64,000 nucleotides of DNA from Gaeumannomyces sp. JS-464 (Eukaryota; Ascomycota; Sordariomycetes; Magnaporthales; Magnaporthaceae): NCBI GenBank assembly GCA_002197995.1, contig NGZR01000001.1:11551501-11615500 (forward strand). The letters are read 5' to 3'. The translations under genes were made by a program, and so were the position numbers. This document shows, in pieces, positions 55,668-64,000 of the stretch (positions are counted from its first letter, which is position 1; the number at the start of each line of letters is the position of its first letter). The notes beneath the pieces were generated by a model. It made no database searches. It worked only from the letters and a program-made list of their open reading frames with translations, and was not told where the DNA came from.

Positions 55668-56684
55668 ATGGTTCTCTCGCTTCCTCCTCCAGCTCCGACA
55701 ATCCTGATGGCGCCCCGTCGAATGCGCTACAATGTCGAAAGGCGCCTCTCGACATACAACACCCTCGTGGCTAACGAGTACCGGAGCCTGGGGAGCGAGA
55801 GCGTCGGCGACTACACCGTGCGGTGCTCGTACCTGCCCACGTCGAAGTGGGGCTTCCTGGAGTCGCGGTCGAACCACGCGTGGCTCTTGCGGCTAGAACT
55901 GACCTTCCCGGACTGCCAACTGGAGCACGCAAAGATCGAGCTAAGGTTCCGCGCCATGCCCGGAGCTGCCGACCCTCCGCCCGGGGCTGCTGACCCCATG
56001 CCTTCCCGCCACGGCCGCCCGACCGTCACGCCATATTTCGAGCCCAGAGACTTCGACGGCGACATCGTCGCCCGCATCGTCACGAGGAACTCGGAGGCCA
56101 AGCCGTCGCTCAGCCTCAACGTCCTCGGCTCTGGCGGCAAGCTCGCCGGCATCGGCCGGCAAAAACAGGAGATATACAGCCAGATCCACCAGACGTACTA
56201 TTTGAAGGGCTTTCCGGTCGGCGAGAACGACGGATCCATGACGGGCGTGAAGTGGACGACGCAGGATTCCAAGTCGGCCGTGCGGCAACAGACCACCCTC
56301 CGACGGAGCCAGATGTTCGCCGCCGCCATTATCGCGCACCACCTAGAGCCCTTCCTGATCGACATCGACGTGAGCCTGGGCGGAAAGACGCCCGGCCACG
56401 GCTTCCCGTGGTTCCGCGCCAGGACCCGCCAACGTTATCCGGTCAAGGTCGTGCCGGTCGAGATGGAGTTTCCCCTGGACGAGAGCGCAACCAACCTGAA
56501 GGACGAGATAGAGCGGCAGAACGCCAAGCCGGTCGCCGAGGCGCTGGCGAGCCAGGGCGTGACCGAGGCGCGCCAGTACCTAATAGCTCTCGCAAAGGCC
56601 GCGCAGGCACTCGAGGCTAAAGACGATGAGCCGGCCGACGAGGCAGCGGACGAGCCTGCCGGGGAAGGCGACGATGCTGCTTGA
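55668..56684 (+). CDS. Conserved-looking hypothetical protein, 338 residues
   Basis: A single uninterrupted frame from ATG at 55,668 to TGA at 56,682-56,684; an alternative start is the ATG at 55,707 (MAPRRMRYN). I do not recognise the family. No signal peptide or membrane segment is visible. Residues about 25-130 look like a beta-rich domain (YNTLVANEYRSLGSES, WLLRLELTFPDCQLEHAKIE), and 130-270 a second unit containing WTTQDSKSAVRQQ, MFAAAIIAHH and FLIDIDVSLGG. The C-terminus (290-338) is an acidic, Ala/Asp/Glu-rich tail after a short helical stretch. It is free of stops and shifts although neighbours are broken, which suggests it is functional. Shared promoter space with the kinase gene suggests co-regulation (inference). 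Confidence 0.75.
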   Translation: MVLSLPPPAPTILMAPRRMRYNVERRLSTYNTLVANEYRSLGSESVGDYTVRCSYLPTSKWGFLESRSNHAWLLRLELTFPDCQLEHAKIELRFRAMPGAADPPPGAADPMPSRHGRPTVTPYFEPRDFDGDIVARIVTRNSEAKPSLSLNVLGSGGKLAGIGRQKQEIYSQIHQTYYLKGFPVGENDGSMTGVKWTTQDSKSAVRQQTTLRRSQMFAAAIIAHHLEPFLIDIDVSLGGKTPGHGFPWFRARTRQRYPVKVVPVEMEFPLDESATNLKDEIERQNAKPVAEALASQGVTEARQYLIALAKAAQALEAKDDEPADEAADEPAGEGDDAA

Positions 56685-58519
56685 CGTGAGAACGTTTCAG
56701 TGCGCGGACCGGTTCTCGATAGCTGAGATGTCGCCACGCCAGAGGAACCTCCCGGCCTCGAAGACTGCGTCTCCACCGGGCGATCTCGCGAGACAGTTCG
56801 CCGACATGTACCTAGCTGCCAGACGCGGGAGCGCGTCAAGCGGGATAGCAGAGCGACGAAATAGAGAGCAGCGGTCACGCGGAGTAGGCACAGCACAGGC
56901 ACAAGAGATATCCCAATACAGCGATCACTCAGCTCTGACATGTATCTGGGTTCCAGTCCTGGGGCTACCTGTCTGTTGATGCTTGCCACTTAGACTACCG
57001 CCGTGACTCTGTTTCCCTGTCTCAGTCGAAAGCTGCAGTTGTCCAACCGAATCAACCAACAGGGCCATATCAGGCCACAACGCTGCGGTCAGCCGTTGGC
57101 TGCATGTGTCGAGGCCGAAACGGGCCAATCAGACTACGTAGAACGCGTCGATTATTTAATCTCAACTCTCCTACCTACTGCACCACGATCAGTTCTTTTC
57201 AGTTTTTGCTCTGCATGCCAAGGTAGGTATCACGGTATTATGATTCGCCGAGAAGATAACTGTCTCCACTCCCCTGCTCGAATCAGGTTGCCTAATCACG
57301 CTGCAGCGACTCAGCTTTCAGCCGGCGGAGCTTGCATTCGTTGTAACCACCCTCCCGAGAAATCGATGTTCTGGGCTCTACACTCCATTGACTGGTCAGC
57401 CTCAATTGTGGCCTGCTCGCAAAATCGACCACTGAACGGTTGCCAAGTTACTTTACCCTGGCGGCGAGCGCGCTCGGGTGGGCCAAAGGCAATATCTTTC
57501 GGACATGCTCCGCCTGCTTCCCGTACATGGGTGAACGCCGTACGGAGACCAGCTTCCCCAGTGGTCGCCAACGAAAATAGGGCTGCTCCGCAGTGAAACG
57601 TCCCTGTCAAGGCTTCATCACGCCAAGCGCAGCGGTACTTTGGTGCACTTTGGAGCTCCACTCCTCTACCCGTGGCCCACATAGTCTGGCTCGTGAAGGA
57701 TTTTACGCTTGCGGGACCGTCTTGCCTCGCAAGTGGTCGGCTGGTCGCGCCCGAGCGATGCGTGTGTCAAAGTCGCGGCTCAGAAGCTAGAGCAACCAAA
57801 AGGCAACCAGAATCTTGATGAGACTCGTTTCGCGCCGACGAACGGTGTAAGAGGATGAAGATTCCGTCGGCGAATGGAAGGAAATAGAAGGGGAACACTG
57901 TCTGATTCAGATCACGCTCGCACACTGCATAGTGCATGGTTAATTGCATGAAATGAAGCAGCCCCAACTACCAGGGCAGCACAGCCGATGTTGCGCCGAG
58001 TCGGGGCTCTAGAACCTTCTCGGCTGTCCTTGCCCTTCTCTCTCAATGATCACACAAAAGTTTCCGTTCTCAGTGTCGGTGCAGCCTCGACTCCGGGCAA
58101 AGCACTAGTCGAAGCATCCCGATATTGCGACTTCTGCGTCCGGAGCGCCCCGGGCCGTTCGCCGGTACTGTCCATGCTTAGCAATTGAAGTCGCATTGCT
58201 ACATGAAATGACACGCAATACCGGCCAGTTGCCATCACAAGTCGAGTGACTCGATGGGCAGCCATGGAGAACAAAGGCCATTGGCATTGAAACGGAAGTT
58301 CTATACTAAAGCACCCCCGACATCTCGAGCCAAAGTCAACAACCGACCGGCGGTCAACACAATAGAAGCAGCACAATGCGGGAATACGAACTCCCGACCA
58401 GCAGGTAGACTGACGAACGGAAGAGGGCCTCGATGATGATGCCGAACGCTGCTTGCTCGACGCTTCACGAGGAGTCATGTTCGACAATATGAATCGTTCG
58501 AACATCTCCACGATCTTGG
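56685..58519. other. No supportable gene
   Basis: Open stretches of up to 197 codons (57,003-57,596, plus) lack recognisable motifs and have unremarkable overlapping counterparts on the other strand. I see no repeat structure. It probably includes the 3' UTR of the upstream gene and eroded DNA. Confidence 0.45.
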
Positions 58520-59450
58520 TTATCGTCGTGTTAGCGACACCCGGTCCAACGTCCTACTTTGCACCTTGTAGTCCGTGAAGGCAACCGCGGCCACACACCG
58601 CAGACCCCTGCGGATGACGTCCGTTTGTTGCCATACCCGCTCCTTCTGGCACGGTATTGGGGTGCTAATCGGCGTCAGGAGGATGGTGCCCGGCGGCATG
58701 CCAACGAAGTGGAGGTCCCTCGTCGTCTCCGACACTAGCAAGATGCGCGCTGGCGGGCCAAAGTGAAGGATGGTGTCAGCGCTGACGCGGTGGCCCGGGT
58801 GCGCTCTGTCGAGGATGACGTCCACGGCCGTATAGCTGGCGCCGTTCACCAGCTTCAGGCCCTGGTGCGTGTTCTGGTTCACGACGATGGGCATGCCGGG
58901 GACGAACACGAAGATGGCAGGGACGGGGATGGCACTGTCATCACCCTGGCTCAGCACCATCAGGGCCTCCTCCGTCGGTTGATCATCTTTCCACTTGTGT
59001 TCCGAGATGAAGATCCGGAGGAGGCCGTGCCGCCGTCCCTGGAACGACAGAACCGCCTCAATGTTCAGGTTCTAGCGGTTCCTATTCAAAGGCGTCACCG
59101 CGGTAATGCCCGACTCCAGGGGATCCGCCTGCCCTCCTGGCAGCACCTGCTGTTTAGCAGGTCCACATCGGTCTGGTCTTGTGTGCCCTGGCGGACCCGC
59201 GTCAGCAGCCGCCGCAGCGTCGGATCGCCGGCCGCGCGGACCTGTTCCGTCAGGATGACCACGGTCGTGAACTTGTTCCACAACGCGTGGGCCCTGTCGT
59301 GCTGGCGCCTCTGCTCCACCCTAAAGGACTTGTCGTCGTCCCACGGGATGGCCACGCTGGGGAGGAGAATCGACTCACGTCCATGCAGCTTCCCGTGGGC
59401 AGCGACAAAAGAGCGAGATGCCGTTCCGAGTATACGGGCCGGACCGAAAT
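58520..59450 (-). pseudogene. PIF1-like DNA helicase C-terminal fragment
   Basis: The minus strand reads LWNKFTTVVILTEQVRAAGD then a frame change near 59,130 into ESGITAVTPLNRN, a TAG (59,072-59,074 on the complement), then MPIVVNQNTHQGLKLVNGAS, PHSxILLTPISTPIP-type words, and VAFTDYKVQSRTLDRV near 58,545-58,590. The last corresponds to the final helicase motif (FAxTxxKxQGxTL) of PIF1-family superfamily 1B helicases, as also found in Helitrons and in expanded fungal PIF1-like families. The Walker A half is absent. With the frameshift and the stop it is a pseudogene, possibly a Helitron-derived piece. Confidence 0.75.
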
Positions 59451-60036
59451 TCTGTCCAGCGTAAAATGGAGGAGAGAATGTTGTACTACCTGCCGGAGAA
59501 TTACTGGCGAGTGAATGGCGACGGTCGATTGACCGTCTTTGGGAGGGGTTGTGGACGTCGCTTCCAGCGCGGGCCGGGGCTGAAAGCAATGAGACGCGTG
59601 CACGGCACAGCGCGTCTCATTCGCACCTTCGCTTCCACGCGCCTCACATTAAGCGTAAGTGGTTCTTGGCCCACAGGTGAAGTTCGTTGATTTCTTACTT
59701 TAATTTTCTCCGGCCGTTTTGGGACGTGGGTTACCTGCATTTTCTTAGCATGATGGGCGAATGATTTCGATGTGACTATCCCCATGATGACCATGAGTTC
59801 CGTGGCCGTCTTGTCGTCTTTTTTGAACTATTAGTTATCGCAAGTATGCATTAAATAAATGGCTATTACTATCCTTGGACCATTGTGGTCTGTGATAGAG
59901 TCACAAAAACAGACGAATCGGACGAAACAACTGGGATAATCTTCGTCTGCAATGACATCTGGTATCTCCCACTAAAAATATATGCATGTGTGCCTAACAG
60001 GAAGAGGTATTCCGCAAGGAAACCTTTGTCATCTCG
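59451..60036. other. No supportable gene
   Basis: The left part lies upstream of the helicase fragment. 59,820-59,960 is locally AT-rich. It would include the 3' flank of the HET gene ending at 60,037. Confidence 0.45.
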
Positions 60037-62222
60037 CTAGACTAATCTGAACGACTGTAATGCCACTCCGCGAGCCTTTAGCGCCTCCTGAGACAGCCTC
60101 GGATCGTAGTTCACCACGTCCCCGGTTTCGACATTCTCGAACCGCTCAAAGAAAACCGGATCATCAGAAAGTCTTTCACATGTCGCTCGTTCCCAGTTTT
60201 GTGGCAGCGGCTCCAACCGGGGATCATCCCGCGTGTTCTCCCCATTCTTACGATTGATGAACCACAGAGTTGGTTGGCCTGAGGCATCTCCTCTGATGAT
60301 CGTCTTCCAATGATCCGGCAATGGCCCGAGGATGCCGACAGAATCTGAAAGGCCGTGCACGTAGCATTCCCCCACTACCTGGAATGAGCCAAAGGAAGTC
60401 TGACGTAAAACGATGGGGGCGTAAGCTCCTAGGATGAGACATATCGAATCTCCTGGTAACAGAGTCAGCTCAGACTTTGTGGTGAAGGCTGTATTGGCTT
60501 ACCAGTCTGGGCCCCGGCTGGGCATGTGCCAATGTGCCCATCTTCAGTGGTAAACAAGCGACGACCGCGAATCTTCTGAATGGTGTTGGCTGTCTCTCTT
60601 GCTGAGTTTATCCAGCCATCCTGGGAGGCGGCCGTCAAGCGCAAAGTTATATGCAGCCATCCAACCCATTCTGGAGTGCTCATGAAATGGTTGTATGGGT
60701 GCCGTTCTCTGGTGCGGTTCATGCAAAGAGTAAGTGCAAAGGCTGCCTCCATGCTCTCGCCCGTAAGGTAAGTTCTCTCCTTTGGTAGGTGCTGGAACCA
60801 GTCCCGAACCGCCAACAGCGTTTCTTCCTCAACCTTTGACGCCACCCCGCTGATAGATTTAATCGTGGTATACCGATTCCCGACAACCTCGAGCAAGCCT
60901 GGTTCTGTGTACGTAAACCAGGCCCGTGACATTCCAGATGACAGTTGCTCACTTAGGATAGGAGCTCTGAACTCCGTCTTGGACCAGTCTGGCACCCATG
61001 ACGGTCCTCCGATTTGACGGTTGGCGAGATCACAATGCTTCAGGAGCTCCAATCTTTTTGTGACACCCAAATGCGTCAGGAACGCCTCCTTGTACACATC
61101 CTCGACGATTCGTAGGTAGTTGACCTCGATACCGGAGCTGAACGACCTCGGTGTGATGCCCAGGAGCCCGTAGATTTTATCTCTCGGATTAGCACAGCCC
61201 TTGCTTCGACTGACGTCCAAGATGTTGCTCATTGAGTGGCCGGCGGCGTTGTATTTGAGAAAGGCAATATGTCGGCATTTCTCCCGAAAATGTATCGAAG
61301 GTGAGCTGTCCTTATTGTGAAGACAGAGAATCGCCAGCCAGAAGTCATTCCACGGTATCGAATCGTGGCCGCATTGAAGAAGCGCGTCTCGCCCACCTAG
61401 ATTGATCTCTTGCCAGCACCAGAGCCTGTAGAACCACGCGCGCTCCACGAAATTGATTATCGCCCGCCAGATCTCCTGGCTAAAAGATGGGAAGTGGGAA
61501 TTCTTCCACAGGTGAGAATCCGTGGTGTCGGGTGCGGCAATGATTCGACCGCTCTTTGTTGCGTTGAGTTGCCGCCCTACATATTGTATTGTTGCGAGCG
61601 CTTCCTTGCTGTCGCTTGACTTCTCGCCAAGCCATGCTATGACCCGACGAGCGAGTGTGTAAACATTCGCCATGCGTTTTACCTGTTCGTCGCGTTCGCC
61701 GATATCTGCTTGGTTGATACATAGCGCATCGATCCACAGGACCCTAACGCCGTTGCGGTACCGCAAGTGGCGAAGCGCGGAGGCGAGGTTGGGTCGGAGA
61801 CCCAGTGTTTCAGAAGGCCCTTCAGTCTCTTCGAGATCTCCAGCCTCAACCCGGGCGTACTCAGAAACACCAGCATCTCCCCAAGTGTATGACAAGGCTT
61901 CGTATCGGGGTTCGTAGTCTGGAGACACCTCCGGGGGTGACGCAACAGATGGGATGGGATGCGTTTCGCCAGTGACCACATTGAACATCATGAAGTCACC
62001 GCCTTCGGTTTCCTCGATTACCCAGGGTGCGGGTACCGAGGTCTGGAGAGAGTCAGGCTGGATGCGCTTTTGCTTTTGTTGAGATGTAGGAGGCGAGGAA
62101 AGTGGTGAGTGCAGAATGCGGATCTTGATCGGGTCATCAAATTCTCCAGGCAAAAGATGGACAAGCCGGATCTCCTGCAGTGCACTGCGGAGGGGCATAT
62201 ATTGGTAGGACCCCATCGACAT
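60037..62222 (-). CDS. HET-domain (heterokaryon incompatibility) protein, two exons
   Basis: Exon 1 is 62,222-60,503 and exon 2 is 60,452-60,037. The 50-nt intron starts GTAAGC, has CTGAC as branch word and ends CAG; the joined frame gives 711 residues. The HET domain shows YEALSYTWGD (residues 107-116), VLWIDALCINQAD (161-173), RRVIAWLGE (about 192-200), WFYRLWCWQEINLG and later IGGPSWVPDW. Across the intron the C-terminal motif reads DSICLILGAYAPIVLR, then VVGECYVHGLSD, a typical HET-protein ending; the last 90 residues contain a short WW-like stretch (LPDHW, then LPQNWE). HET proteins mediate non-self recognition and cell death on fusion. No stops or shifts: probably functional, unlike the HET copy at 41.2 kb. 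Confidence 0.9.
60453..60502 (-). other. Intron of HET gene (50 nt)
   Basis: On the minus strand it starts GTAAGCCAATAC, contains GCTGACTC and ends TTACCAG. Splicing joins ...AQTG to DSICL... in frame. Confidence 0.85.
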
Positions 62223-62350
62223 GTTTGCTGTTGATGTCCCAGCGACGCCCAGCTCCAGTGCTAACCCTTCCTAAAGGAGATCTTCAAAGTGAGTTGGATT
62301 ATCGTTAGGGATGCAGGCGACAATTGGTCTGAGTACGTTAAGCGCCTCCG
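62223..62350. other. HET promoter side / LINE flank
   Basis: This short space between the HET start codon and the LINE endonuclease remnant has no recognisable element. Confidence 0.4.
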
Positions 62351-64000
62351 ATGCGCCACAAGTGGAAACAAGTAGCTCCGAAGCCAATCAATAGGCACTA
62401 CCTGTGCAACGCCCCGCTTATTTACACCACCAGACCGTCTAATTACACCACCACCCACGTGATCGGCCCTCCTCACCGGGTTGCCCAAAAAAAGCTCAAA
62501 ACCACACAGAAACGGCCATGGGACATACGCGACCTCCTCTGGGTGAACGCTAATAGGTTCGCCATAATTAACGCCTACCGCCCCCACACGCATGCCTATA
62601 GCGAGGCTACGAGCTGCTCCTCGACTCACACCGCCACCGAACTGTATCATCGGGGGAGACTTCAATGCCTGGCCAACCTCCTGGGAACCAGGAACAGCCC
62701 AACCCAGGAACCAAGAAACAACATCGCAAAGTGGGCGGCAACCCACCGGCTCGCCTACATAGGCGAAGCCGGAGTGCCGACACACGCCGCTGGTCACGTG
62801 CTCGACCTCACCTTCTCTAATATTCCCTTCGCAACAGCGGAAGTCGCAGATGCGCTACACCCTGGAGCGGACCACGAAGGCATCCTGATCACCATACCGT
62901 CTCAGGGGCCACTCTCCTACGAACAACACAAACCCCCCGTCCCAGAAGATAAACTCGAAGCCCTCGCCGGACTGGTCGCGATGGGGACCGCCTCCGTCCC
63001 CCACCCCTCGGCAGACCCGACCGCCGAAGAGCTCGACGACATCACCGAGCGCCTAGTCGGTGCCTTCACAATCGCAATAGAAACTATCGGCCGCCGGACC
63101 AACAGCAACGGGCACAACGCTCCTTAGTGGACGGGGAAATGCCAGATAGCCCTCAAGGAGTACCGCCACGCCAAAAGACGGTACCAAGGGGAGAATTGGA
63201 CCGATTTAGAAGAAAGGAAGGAGTTCCATAGAATAGTTCGCCAGGAAAAACGCAACTACTGGCGAGAACAAATAGAGGCCGCAAAGTCAGACGAGGACCT
63301 ATACAAAATCATACACTGGCACAAGCTGAGCCCGGCGATCAAAGCCTCCCCGCTCGTGATCAACGGCAAGTCAATCGACAACCCAACGGAGAAAGCCCTC
63401 GCGCTTAGAACGGCGCTCCTCGAAAGATGCACAGACGCAGACGACCTGGACTACGATCCCCTTACCGCACACATCATACCTGAAAACCATCTCCCTTGGC
63501 AAGCCCACCTCTCGGAAGAGGAACTGAGAGCGGCCACCATAGAAGTGAAAAGCACCTCCCCAGGCACGGATGGGATCTCGGTCCGGCTCCTAAAAGCCTG
63601 CTGGGCGGGAATCAAGGAACACATCCGCCGACTATTCCAGGCCTGTATGAAAGTCGGGCACCACCCCCGGCCGTTCCGAACCGCCGAGGTGGTAATGCTA
63701 CGCAAGCCGAACAAGAAGGATCTAACCTCCACACGCTCATGGCGACCGATCGCGCTGCTCTCCTGCCTCGGCAAGGGCCTCGAAAGGCTAATCGCAAGAA
63801 GAATCGCCTCAACCGCCCTCGTACACAAAGTGATCAGCCCACAGCAAGCGGGAGCACTGCCGACGCGATCAGCCACAGACCCTCTCGCCTGCCTTACGCA
63901 CGAGGTCGAGCACTCCCTAGAAAACAGACACACACAATGATGACGCTCGACGTGCAAGGAGCTTTCGACGCCACCCTCCGCGGGGGCCTCATGCTACGCA
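62351..64000 (+). pseudogene. LINE ORF2 fragment: endonuclease and reverse transcriptase start
   Basis: A GC-balanced non-LTR retrotransposon runs off the right edge. The plus strand reads DLLWVNANRFAIINAYRP (about 62,530-62,585), then in another frame CIIGGDFNAWPTSWEPG (about 62,643-62,695), the catalytic GDFNAW of the endonuclease, then HVLDLTFSNIPFA and ADHEGILITIP. A TAG at 63,125-63,127 interrupts it. The reverse-transcriptase entry region follows: SPGTDGISVRLLKA, LRKPNKKDLTSTRSWRPIAL, GKGLERLIARRI, AGALPTRSATDP, and after a shift TLDVQGAFDA, the first catalytic Asp region. It is of a different, less mutated LINE type from those at 16-34 kb. Confidence 0.85.

Noticed and set aside
57003..57596. 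197-codon plus-strand open stretch
   Set aside because: No motif, no codon regularity visible, overlapped by comparable open stretches on the other strand.

Overview
The window looks like filamentous ascomycete (Pezizomycotina) DNA in two compartments. Bases 1 to about 40,500 are very AT-rich, full of TpA, and packed with transposon copies in which nearly every codon series is broken by TAA/TAG. This is the appearance of repeat-induced point mutation (RIP). Bases about 41,000 to 64,000 are GC-balanced and carry fungal genes with short introns (50-79 nt), HET-domain genes, gene fragments and younger transposon pieces. No composition or database calculation was run; these statements come from reading the sequence.

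AT-rich compartment. Three chromodomain-bearing Ty3/gypsy copies lie head to tail on the minus strand: A about 435-9,345, B about 9,345-13,945 and C about 13,945-39,570. They are split by later insertions. Four pogo/Fot1-like DNA transposons (about 1.86 kb each, at 1,720, 4,648, 24,658 and 36,024) sit in duplicated TA sites. Two about 7.5 kb LINE (Tad-like) copies sit in copy C (16,820-24,342 and 26,836-34,330) with target-site duplications, and uninterrupted gypsy copies provide the empty-site alignment. A further LINE piece starts the window, and a diverged gypsy gag-end piece (39,570-40,490) marks the edge. The 3' region of gypsy copies B and C also holds an opposite-strand reading frame (paired CxxC-type cysteines, then coiled coil) and tRNA-like sequence followed by a long hairpin.

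GC-balanced compartment. From left to right: a decayed HET gene (41.2-42.9 kb); an acidic nuclear-type remnant with a SUMO-interaction-like motif; an alpha/beta-hydrolase N-terminal scrap; a DBP3-like helicase N-terminal scrap; a broken copy of the PRC2 H3K27 methyltransferase KMT6/EZH2 with intact CXC-SET frame (45.2-48.2 kb); an Argonaute Mid-PIWI fragment running into a Ty1/copia RNase H tail (49.3-50.9 kb); a four-exon helical-repeat/protein-kinase gene (51.4-55.2 kb) divergent from an intact 338-residue unknown protein (55.7-56.7 kb); a PIF1-like helicase fragment; an apparently intact two-exon HET gene (60.0-62.2 kb); and a LINE running off the right edge.

The region reads as an accessory or heterochromatin-border island. 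The kinase, its divergent partner and the HET genes resemble fungal non-self recognition neighbourhoods, an inference from family membership. The KMT6, Argonaute and DBP3 pieces look like partial duplicates of housekeeping or silencing genes left to decay. Several in-frame stops in the GC-rich part are TAG codons compatible with CAG to TAG change, suggesting mild RIP beyond the AT-rich block.
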